The notes beneath the pieces were generated by a model. The model had not been told where the DNA came from. It made no database searches and was given only the letters and a program-made list of their open reading frames with translations. DNA of 64,000 bases from Pseudomonas sp. H9 (GTDB lineage Bacteria; Pseudomonadota; Gammaproteobacteria; Pseudomonadales; Pseudomonadaceae): NCBI RefSeq assembly GCF_004353925.1, contig NZ_SMOK01000039.1:124001-188000 (forward strand), in the 5' to 3' direction. This document shows positions 8,833-15,565 of this stretch, piece by piece (within the stretch, counting starts at the first letter, position 1; every line of letters begins with the position of its first letter). The position numbers and the translations under genes were made by a program.

Positions 8833-9468
8833 ATGCCCAACGATCTAACCGCTCCCGTCGGCCCCGGCCGGCCCAAGGACCTGGCCAAGCGCCAGGCCAT
8901 TCTCGAGGCGGCCAAGCAGCTGTTTTTGACGCTTGGTTATGCCAGCACCAGCATGGATGCGGTCGCTACAGCGGCAGGTGTGTCAAAACTGACGGTCTAC
9001 AGCCACTTCACCGACAAAGAGACGTTATTCAGTTCGGCGATCTACGCCACCTGCACCGCACAGTTGCCGGAGCTGATTTTCGAACTGCCCGACGGCGTGC
9101 CACTGGAGCAGGTGCTGCTCAACATCGGCTGTGGTTTCCAGGCATTGATCAGCAGCGACCAGTCCATACAACTGACCCGGCTGATCATGACCCTCGGTGC
9201 TCAAGACCCCAAACTCAGCCAGATATTCTTCGAAGCCGGCCCGTTGCGGGTGTTGCGTGAAATGGAGGTGCTGCTGCAGCGTGTCGATCAGCGCGGCTTG
9301 CTACGTATCGAGCACCCCGACCGCGCGGCAGAACACTTTTTTTGCCTGCTCAAGGGGGCGCCGAATTATCGATTGCTGCTCGGCTATGCCCCGGCGCTGG
9401 ATGCCGAGGAGGCCCGGGCCCATGTCGAGGAAGTGGTCAGCATGTTCCTGCGCGCCTATCGCACCTGA
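8833..9468 (+). CDS. mexL: TetR-family regulator of the adjacent efflux operon (MexL-like)
   Basis: DNA-binding repressor of 211 residues. The N-terminal helix-turn-helix includes the TetR signature (AILEAAKQLF, then MDAVATAAGVSKLTVYSHF), and the C-terminal ligand-binding part resembles the AefR-like class. I prefer ATG 8833 (MPNDLTAP) over the in-frame ATG at 8800. Neither start has a ribosome binding site, and a TATAAAT box at 8821-8827 would put transcription start close to 8833. Divergent orientation from mexJK-like genes argues that it represses them. Its stop abuts the stop of rsmJ with no spacer. P. aeruginosa has two TetR genes here, so orthology to mexL specifically is probable rather than certain. 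Confidence 0.8.
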   Translation: MPNDLTAPVGPGRPKDLAKRQAILEAAKQLFLTLGYASTSMDAVATAAGVSKLTVYSHFTDKETLFSSAIYATCTAQLPELIFELPDGVPLEQVLLNIGCGFQALISSDQSIQLTRLIMTLGAQDPKLSQIFFEAGPLRVLREMEVLLQRVDQRGLLRIEHPDRAAEHFFCLLKGAPNYRLLLGYAPALDAEEARAHVEEVVSMFLRAYRT

Positions 9469-10248
9469 TCACGCCTTGAGGGCTTTTTTCGGGTAGATAT
9501 CGTAGCGGCTCGATTTACCTTCCAGGCTGTGACTCGGCTTCGGGCCGTCGATGATCGGCGCCTTGCGCGGGCGCTTGACCACCACCCGATGGCTGGCCAG
9601 TGCCAGCGCAGCTTCAAGCAACGCGGGTGCATCCAGATCGTCACCCACCAGCGGGCGAAACACGCGCATTTCCTTTTTCACCAGGGCGCTCTTGTCCCGG
9701 TGCGGGAACATCGGATCGAGGTAGATTACCTGCGGTGGCTCGCCTTGCCAGTTACGCATACGTTCAATGGCATTGCCGGTGAGCAATTGCATGCGCGCGA
9801 CAATCGGGCCGACTTCACCGTCAGCGGCGGCGCGGACCAGGCCATCTTCGAGTAGCGCGGCAATCAGTGGCTGACGCTCGATCAAGGTCATCTGGCAGCC
9901 CAGGCTGGCCAGAACAAAGGCATCTTTGCCCAGCCCGGCCGTGGCATCGAGCACCTGCGGGCGCACCCCCTGCGCAATACCCACCGCCTTGGCGATCATC
10001 TGCCCGCTGCCACCGCCATACACCCGCCGGTGAGCTGCTGCCCCTTCGACAAAGTCCACACGCACTGGCCCTGGCGCCTGTGGGCCGAGCTGCTGGATTT
10101 GCAGCCCGCTGGCGCCCACTTGCACGGCAAACGCTGCGCTGTCATCCGAAAGCGGCAGGCTCAGGCGCTGAGCCCATGCCTGGGCCGAAGCCTGATAATC
10201 GGCTGTCAACGCCTCGACCCGGATACCGCCGTCCGCCAGTTGCTCCAC
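9469..10248 (-). CDS. rsmJ: 16S rRNA (guanine1516-N2)-methyltransferase RsmJ
   Basis: SAM-dependent methyltransferase that modifies G1516 of 16S rRNA in the 30S subunit. SAM motif I is visible as DATAGLGKDAF, and the catalytic-type motif as YLDPMFP. The conserved C-terminal region with KRPRKAP is also present. The longest frame begins with TTG at 10254, but AGGA is then only one base away. The GTG at 10248 has AGGA 7 bases upstream and gives 259 residues, the family length. The gene is convergent with the TetR gene, their stop codons touching at 9468/9469. Confidence 0.93.
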   Translation of the reverse strand: MEQLADGGIRVEALTADYQASAQAWAQRLSLPLSDDSAAFAVQVGASGLQIQQLGPQAPGPVRVDFVEGAAAHRRVYGGGSGQMIAKAVGIAQGVRPQVLDATAGLGKDAFVLASLGCQMTLIERQPLIAALLEDGLVRAAADGEVGPIVARMQLLTGNAIERMRNWQGEPPQVIYLDPMFPHRDKSALVKKEMRVFRPLVGDDLDAPALLEAALALASHRVVVKRPRKAPIIDGPKPSHSLEGKSSRYDIYPKKALKA

Positions 10249-10346
10249 GCTCAAATCCTGTTCTCAAAAAAATTAAATGATCGTCGGCCACGGCCGATAT
10301 ACGAAGTATTCGCTATTTTGCCAGACCTTCACGGCCCGCGACTGCC

Positions 10347-10970
10347 ATGACCGACATTCTTCAGCTCAGCTCAGGTTATATCTCGACCGTAGGCAACTAC
10401 GGCCGGCACAACACCCAAGCACTGGGCGGCGTCAGCCACCTGTGGCAGGACTTTTTTGCCCGCGCCCTGGCTGAGCAGCAAGGCACTGAAGGTGCCGAAA
10501 CCGAGGACTTCGCCATCGACGCCGTCGATGAAGTCACTGGCGAGCCGGTGGGCGGCAGCCAGGTACTGGCACATATCAATCGTCAGCGCTTGTGCAATGT
10601 TCAAGACACCGAAGTTGCTCCACCCGAGCCATTGTTCCTGCCGATTGCCGAGTTCGAACCCGAACTTTTGGAAAAGCTTGCACCGCCCTACAGCGATGCC
10701 GAGTTGATCGAACAACAGCGTCAATTGGACATCAGCAACACCTGGGTCCGCCCTGTGGTCATGAGCCAGGGCCATCCGATTCCTGAACCTGGCCCTGGGC
10801 CTTCGCCCAAAGCGCTGTTCCTGCCCATCGCTGAATTCGAGATGGGCCTGCTGGACCCCGCGCCTGAGCCCTTCGACGAGCCAACCCTGGTGGCCCAGCA
10901 ATCGGCGCTGGACTTCGACACTCGTTGGGCGCGCCCAGTGGTGCTGAACAACGTGCGTATCGCCGCCTGA
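10347..10970 (+). CDS. Uncharacterised protein with two 44-residue repeats
   Basis: A 207-residue soluble-looking acidic protein with no signal peptide or membrane helix. I do not recognise a named family. Residues 96-139 and 157-200 are an internal duplication: both begin LFLPIAEFE and end W-x-RPVV, align without gaps, and share 22 of 44 positions. A proline-rich linker (PIPEPGPGP, 144-152) joins them. The N-terminal 90 residues are unrelated to the repeats. The start has no clear Shine-Dalgarno. It is convergent with the extensin-like gene, whose end is 4 bases away. Confidence 0.75.
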   Translation: MTDILQLSSGYISTVGNYGRHNTQALGGVSHLWQDFFARALAEQQGTEGAETEDFAIDAVDEVTGEPVGGSQVLAHINRQRLCNVQDTEVAPPEPLFLPIAEFEPELLEKLAPPYSDAELIEQQRQLDISNTWVRPVVMSQGHPIPEPGPGPSPKALFLPIAEFEMGLLDPAPEPFDEPTLVAQQSALDFDTRWARPVVLNNVRIAA

Positions 10971-10973
10971 CGT

Positions 10974-11678
10974 TCAGCGGCAGATCTGCCAGAACCCCAT
11001 GTCCAGATGAAAGTGATTACGGTGGGCGGCGTTGTAGTCCGGCCCCAACACCGTATTGAAGCTGTCGCAGGCGCTGGCGTGCACATCCCGTAAAAACTGT
11101 GCTTTGCGCCCCTCCCCTGGCCAGTCCTTGAGCAACTGAATGCGCTGACCATCAGCCAAGCGAAAGCCGGCGATGTCCAGAGCGTTGGCCGAAGCGTGCT
11201 GACTAAGACGCCCTACTTTGCGGTTGTACATGTTGCGACAGGCAAAGCTGCCCAGATGATCGACTTGCACCACCGGCTGCGCAAACGCGCGTTGCGCCGC
11301 AGGTTGCAATGCATGCCGTTCAAACAGGGCATATGCCACCGCCAAAGGGCAACTGGCGACAAAGCTACTGCTCAGGCGTACCGAGGAACCCTCGACACGC
11401 ACCACGTTTTCCAGCGGGCACGGCACATCAGCCGGGCTGTCGGCCTGTTTGCGATAACGCAAGCCCGACGTCGCCAACGCTTGTGCACACAGCTGCGGAT
11501 TATCACGCAAGCGGCTGAGCTTATAGGGCGTCAACAGATTGGGAGGATCTTGCACATCCAGAGCCGCCCAGGGGTTCCAGGCCGCCGGCAGGCGCCAGCC
11601 CCACTGCCAGGCCGTCACCAGAATCGCTACCACTAAAAGACAAACCAGTACGGCAACAGCTTTGCGCATCCTGCTCAA
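10974..11678 (-). CDS. Extensin-like C-terminal domain protein
   Basis: A 234-residue protein with an N-terminal membrane anchor or uncleaved signal (about residues 6-26). An extensin_C-type domain follows, recognisable by the Cys-containing start, the segment SQHASANALDI and the C-terminal NHFHLD. These His/Asp residues resemble the zinc sites of peptidoglycan LAS-type peptidases, so a cell-wall role is plausible but not proven. The frame starts with TTG at 11678, overlapping the previous stop (TTGA); an ATG three codons later (11669) is an alternative. Last gene of a four-gene minus-strand operon. Confidence 0.82.
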   Translation of the reverse strand: MSRMRKAVAVLVCLLVVAILVTAWQWGWRLPAAWNPWAALDVQDPPNLLTPYKLSRLRDNPQLCAQALATSGLRYRKQADSPADVPCPLENVVRVEGSSVRLSSSFVASCPLAVAYALFERHALQPAAQRAFAQPVVQVDHLGSFACRNMYNRKVGRLSQHASANALDIAGFRLADGQRIQLLKDWPGEGRKAQFLRDVHASACDSFNTVLGPDYNAAHRNHFHLDMGFWQICR

Positions 11679-12505
11679 CGCCTGAACAACTGGTTGAGTT
11701 CTGCAAACGGCAGCGCCTGGTCGGCATAGTCGAAACGGCCGCCGTCATGTATCCCTTGAGCGGCGCGCAAGAACGCACCATAGGCGAGCCTGGCCAAGGA
11801 TGAGCCAACGCTGACGCGCTTGACGCCCAGCGCCTGCACGTCTGCAAAGCTGAGCGTCACGCCACTGATGCCCATCAAGACATTCACAGGTTTGGGCGCC
11901 ACTGCCTGCACTACACGGCGGATCTCCTGCGCGGTGCGCAGCCCGGGGGCGTACAGCACGTCGGCCCCGGCTTCGGCAAAGGCTTGCAGCCTGACGATGG
12001 TGTCATCCAGGTCCTGCTGGCCATGCAGTAGATTATCGGCACGGGCACAGAGCATGAACGGGAAATCCAGACTGCGAGCGGCGGCCACTGCAGCCTCGAC
12101 CCGCTCCACTGCGTGGTGAAAGCTGTAGATGGGTGTGTCAGGGTTACCACTGGCATCTTCGATGGAAGCGCCAACCAGCCCTGCCTGCGCAGCCTGCATA
12201 ATGGCTTCGGCGCAGCCGCTGGGATCATCGCTGAAACCGTTTTCCAGATCTGCCGCTACCGGTAAGGCCGTGGCGTCGACAATGGCGCGAGCGTTGGCCA
12301 GAGTCTCATCCAGCGACATCGCACCTTCGGCATCTGGCCGGCCAAGGGAAAAAGCCAACCCGGCACTGGTGGTAGCCAGCGCCTCGAAGCCCAGGCTGGC
12401 CAATAATTTGGCCGAGCCGGCGTCCCACGGGTTGGGAATGACAAAAGCGCCTTCGCGCTCATGCAAGGCTTTGAAAGCTTCGGCTCGCAGGGTTTGTACA
12501 TCCAT
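11675..12505 (-). CDS. Isocitrate lyase/PEP mutase superfamily enzyme
   Basis: A 276-residue TIM-barrel enzyme of the PEP mutase/isocitrate lyase superfamily. It shows the substrate-binding S-A-G-L region (TTSAGLAFSLG), the Mg-binding stretch AADLENGF, and GASIEDAS. It lacks the KKCGH motif of true isocitrate lyase and is short, as expected for the carboxyvinyl-phosphonate mutase-like or oxaloacetate-decarboxylase-like subgroup; the substrate cannot be assigned. I use ATG 12505 because GGGAG lies 8 bases upstream of it, whereas the GTG at 12511 is only 2 bases from that site. Its stop overlaps the start of the extensin-like gene. Confidence 0.85.
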   Translation of the reverse strand: MDVQTLRAEAFKALHEREGAFVIPNPWDAGSAKLLASLGFEALATTSAGLAFSLGRPDAEGAMSLDETLANARAIVDATALPVAADLENGFSDDPSGCAEAIMQAAQAGLVGASIEDASGNPDTPIYSFHHAVERVEAAVAAARSLDFPFMLCARADNLLHGQQDLDDTIVRLQAFAEAGADVLYAPGLRTAQEIRRVVQAVAPKPVNVLMGISGVTLSFADVQALGVKRVSVGSSLARLAYGAFLRAAQGIHDGGRFDYADQALPFAELNQLFRR

Positions 12506-12538
12506 GATCACGGCTCCCGGGCAGGCGGCAGGGCGCGT

Positions 12539-13408
12539 TCAGAGCAGGCCGAGTTGTTCGGCCTCAGGCGCTCTGTCCAGTTCAGGCAAAGCCGGCAAGC
12601 CAGGCAGGCGCTCCATCAAGCCACGGTGAAAGCGCTGCGCCAGCGCAGCGGCCAAGCGGTTATCGGCAGTATGCAGGAAAACATAGGGGCTGCGCCCTTC
12701 CTCAATCCAGGCAGCGACTTTGTCCAGCCACGGCAACAGGAACGGCTCATTGGCTTCCAACTCCGGATGACCAATAAACCGCACCTGGGGATGCTGGCTG
12801 AAGGCAGTGGGTCGTGGCGGTACCCGTGGCTTTTTTGCCTGGGCATGAACAACACCGGGGTCATCCGAAGCACAGCTGAACAAGGCGCGCGGGTCGAGAC
12901 AGATACGCTCAACACCCCGCCCTTGCAGCAGCCGATTGAGCAAACGTTCTTCATCACCCTTGGCGAAGAACGCACGGTTGCGCACTTCCACGGCAATCGG
13001 CGCATCGACCTCATTCAGAAAGGCGATCAGCTCGCCCATCCGCGCCGGGCCAAACGCCGAGGGCAGTTGCAACCAGAACGGCGCCACGCGCGCGCCCAGT
13101 GGCTTGAGCAATTCGATGAAGGAGTGCGCCGCCGGTAATTGTTCGCGCAAGTCACCGGCGTGGCTGATATCGCCGGGAAACTTGGCAGTGAAGCGAAAAT
13201 GCGCGGGCATGGTTTGCGCCCAGCGCTCAACCGTGGCCGGTGCCGGGCGGGCATAGAACGTGGTGTTGCCTTCTACAGCATTGAACACCTGGCTGTAGAG
13301 CCCAAGAAAATCGCTGGTTTTGGCATCCGCTGGGTAGAGGTACTCACGCCAGGCGTTTTCACTCCAGGAAGGGCAACCAAGAAAATAGGGAAGCGTGGAC
13401 AGACTCAT
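12539..13408 (-). CDS. DUF72 family protein
   Basis: A 289-residue DUF72 protein, a TIM-barrel-like family of unknown activity. Family marks are the opening FLGCPSWSE, the VEGNTTFYARP segment, FTAKFPGDISH, and AVEVRN in the middle. Length is typical. The gene starts 3 bases after the stop of the 95-aa gene and ends 33 bases before the PEP mutase-like gene, so it belongs to the same operon. No function is offered. Confidence 0.9.
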   Translation of the reverse strand: MSLSTLPYFLGCPSWSENAWREYLYPADAKTSDFLGLYSQVFNAVEGNTTFYARPAPATVERWAQTMPAHFRFTAKFPGDISHAGDLREQLPAAHSFIELLKPLGARVAPFWLQLPSAFGPARMGELIAFLNEVDAPIAVEVRNRAFFAKGDEERLLNRLLQGRGVERICLDPRALFSCASDDPGVVHAQAKKPRVPPRPTAFSQHPQVRFIGHPELEANEPFLLPWLDKVAAWIEEGRSPYVFLHTADNRLAAALAQRFHRGLMERLPGLPALPELDRAPEAEQLGLL

Positions 13409-13411
13409 CCA

Positions 13412-13699
13412 TCAAATGTACAGGTCCAGCCCCAGCACTTCCATCTCCCAGTCAACGAAACCTGCAGTGGTCAGGTAGCTGGCCAGGGCCTGGGCGGTGC
13501 GTTTGTTGCGCGCGCGGGGAAAGATCATGTCTTGCTGACGCGCTGGCAAGCCAGCGGTGCGAGCTTGGCCACTGCTGGCCTGAGGCTGTACTTCGAACTC
13601 GCCAGGCAGGTCCTCGTCCACATCATCGTTACGAACCGGCGCTTTGCGCGGGGCCCGCTTGATTGGGTAAGACTGTGAGGAAAAACCGTCGATGCGCAT
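13412..13699 (-). CDS. Small uncharacterised protein (95 aa)
   Basis: Short protein, probably disordered in its first two thirds (rich in P, R, S, Q and D) with a C-terminal helix-like part ending EVLGLDLYI. The opening MRIDGFSSQSYPI looks like a conserved Pseudomonas hypothetical. No family is recognised. GAGAAG stands 7-12 bases before ATG 13699. Tight 3-base spacing to the DUF72 gene supports expression as first gene of the operon 13699-10974. Confidence 0.65.
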   Translation of the reverse strand: MRIDGFSSQSYPIKRAPRKAPVRNDDVDEDLPGEFEVQPQASSGQARTAGLPARQQDMIFPRARNKRTAQALASYLTTAGFVDWEMEVLGLDLYI

Positions 13700-13822
13700 G
13701 GCGATCTTCTCAGGAGTAATGATGGCAATTTAGCAGCATCAGTATTCCTTCGCTAATGCCCGACTGATAACTGGACCACAGTTCGAGCGAAAGGTTTTAT
13801 TTGTACTTGGAATAATAGACGA

Positions 13823-13893
13823 GTAGGAGCGGGCTTGCCCCGCGATTGCGTTCTGTCAGTCAGATCGCAATCGCGGGGCAAGCCCGCTCCTAC
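13823..13893. repeat. REP palindrome pair 2
   Basis: GTAGGAGCGGGCTTGCCCCGCGA and its reverse complement flank a loop of about 25 bases. It lies just past the tsaB stop (13900, minus strand), so it sits at the 3' end of the tsaB transcript. Confidence 0.93.
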
Positions 13894-13899
13894 CGGGTG

Positions 13900-14574
13900 C
13901 TACCGCGCCTTCGGAGTTGCCACGTTATCGCGCAGGTAAACCGGTTGGGCCTGGTCAGCAGCAATCGCCTCGCCTCGGTGCCAGGCAAACGTGGCCAGGG
14001 TCAGCAGGTCTTCGGCATGCGGTAGCAGGCTGGCATCCTGGCCGCTCAGGGCCACTGGGATGCGCTCGGCATAACCCCAACCGGTGCCAGCGCCAAACCA
14101 CTCGCCACTGGTGCCTTCTGGCAGAACAGCGCGCTCAGGTGGCAGAACGGCTTCGTTACCGAGCAAGCGCATTTCACCGTCGACCGCCTGATAGCAACCC
14201 CAGTACACCTCATCCATGCGCGCATCGATGGCGGCCGCTACCTGGCTCACACCCTGTTCACGCAGGGCACGCTGAGCCAACACCGCCAGGTTCGACACCG
14301 GCAGTACCGGACGCTCCAGTGCGAAGGCCAGGCCTTGCACCACACCAATGGCAATACGCACCCCGGTGAACGCCCCTGGCCCACGCCCGAAGGCGATGGC
14401 GTCGACGGCGGCCAGGGTGGTGCCGGCATCGGCTAGCAACTGCTGAATCATGGGCAGCAGTTTCTGTGCATGCAGGCGCGGAATCACCTCGTAATGGCTG
14501 GAAACCTTACCGTCATGCAGCAAGGCGACAGAGCAGGCTTCAGTGGCGGTATCCAGGGCCAACAAGGTGGTCAT
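13900..14574 (-). CDS. tsaB: tRNA threonylcarbamoyladenosine biosynthesis protein TsaB
   Basis: Non-catalytic partner of TsaD in the TsaB-TsaD-TsaE complex that makes t6A at position 37 of ANN-decoding tRNAs. The 224-residue ASKHA-fold protein starts with LALDTATEACSVAL and carries the conserved GRGPGAFTGVRI segment of YeaZ/TsaB. Length matches the family. It lies downstream of adk on the same strand, with a terminator hairpin between them, as in other pseudomonads. Confidence 0.95.
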   Translation of the reverse strand: MTTLLALDTATEACSVALLHDGKVSSHYEVIPRLHAQKLLPMIQQLLADAGTTLAAVDAIAFGRGPGAFTGVRIAIGVVQGLAFALERPVLPVSNLAVLAQRALREQGVSQVAAAIDARMDEVYWGCYQAVDGEMRLLGNEAVLPPERAVLPEGTSGEWFGAGTGWGYAERIPVALSGQDASLLPHAEDLLTLATFAWHRGEAIAADQAQPVYLRDNVATPKAR

Positions 14575-14616
14575 CGGGGTATCCAGGCGAAATTAAAAAG
14601 TGCGGCATTATAAACA

Positions 14617-14642
14617 ACAACGGCCCGCAAGCGGGCCGTTGT
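14617..14642 (-). terminator. Hairpin terminator after adk
   Basis: A perfect 12-bp stem, ACAACGGCCCGC / GCGGGCCGTTGT with an AA loop. On the minus strand it is followed by TGTTTAT. It starts 18 bases after the adk stop, so it most likely ends the adk transcript. Confidence 0.75.
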
Positions 14643-14660
14643 CTGCGTATCAAACGTCGA

Positions 14661-15311
14661 TCAGCTCAGTGCAGCCAGCACCTTGGCGGTGATGGCTTCA
14701 ACCGAACCGACGCCTTCGATGTGGCTGTACTTCGGTTTGCCGGCATTGGCGGCCGACAGCTTCTGGTAGAAGTCGACCAGCGGCTTGGTCTGGCTGTGGT
14801 AAACCGACAGACGATGACGCACGGTTTCTTCTTTGTCGTCGTCGCGCTGAATCAGGTCTTCGCCAGTGACATCGTCCTTGCCTTCAACTTTCGGCGGGTT
14901 GTACTGGATGTGGTAGGTGCGGCCCGAAGCCAGGTGCACACGACGACCGGCCATGCGGCCAACGATTTCTTCGTCGTCCACGGCGATCTCGACCACGGCA
15001 TCGATATCGACACCAGCGGCAACCATTGCTTCCGCTTGGGGAATGGTGCGCGGGAAACCATCGAACAGGCAGCCATTGGCGCAATCTGGCTGGGCGATAC
15101 GCTCCTTGACCAGACTGATGATCAGCTCATCGGAGACCAGCTGACCGGCGTCCATGACTTTCTTCAGTTCCAGACCCAACGGGGTGCCTGCCTTGACCGC
15201 AGCACGCAGCATGTCGCCGGTGGAGATCTGTGGAATATCGAATTTTTCGGTGATGAACTTTGCCTGAGTACCTTTACCGGCCCCGGGAGCTCCCAGCAGA
15301 ATCACGCGCAT
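14661..15311 (-). CDS. adk: Adenylate kinase
   Basis: Converts ATP + AMP to 2 ADP in the cytoplasm. The 216-residue protein has the P-loop GAPGAGKGT (7-15), the AMP-binding DGFPRT motif, and a LID region that begins GRRVHLASGRTYH and lacks the four-Cys zinc site, as in other gammaproteobacterial long-type enzymes. GAGGAG lies 6 bases before ATG 15311. The 254 bases between its start and the ppc stop hold only its leader and promoter region; I see no gene there. Confidence 0.98.
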   Translation of the reverse strand: MRVILLGAPGAGKGTQAKFITEKFDIPQISTGDMLRAAVKAGTPLGLELKKVMDAGQLVSDELIISLVKERIAQPDCANGCLFDGFPRTIPQAEAMVAAGVDIDAVVEIAVDDEEIVGRMAGRRVHLASGRTYHIQYNPPKVEGKDDVTGEDLIQRDDDKEETVRHRLSVYHSQTKPLVDFYQKLSAANAGKPKYSHIEGVGSVEAITAKVLAALS

Positions 15312-15565
15312 ATTGTGCTCCTCATTTTTGTAAGCAAATCAATGGAGTCGGCGCAGAGGGCCAAGTCCGGAATTGGGGTGATGACTACAAATCAGTCAAA
15401 AGGCTGCTCAAGATACACAGCGCCTTCGAGCCACACAAGCGGTCGAAAGTTGGAAAAAACCACACAACTGTGCCGAATAAAGCACAGGTTGCGCTGAGCG
15501 CAACCCATTGCTTTGCAAGCATTCTCCCTTTCTTGCAGCAACGCTTGATGGCGTTGCACTTGACC

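Noticed and set aside
13823..13893. Repeated palindromes at regular-looking intervals that could be mistaken for CRISPR repeats.
   Set aside because: They are inverted pairs kilobases apart with the Pseudomonas REP core, without spacers of uniform length and without cas genes.
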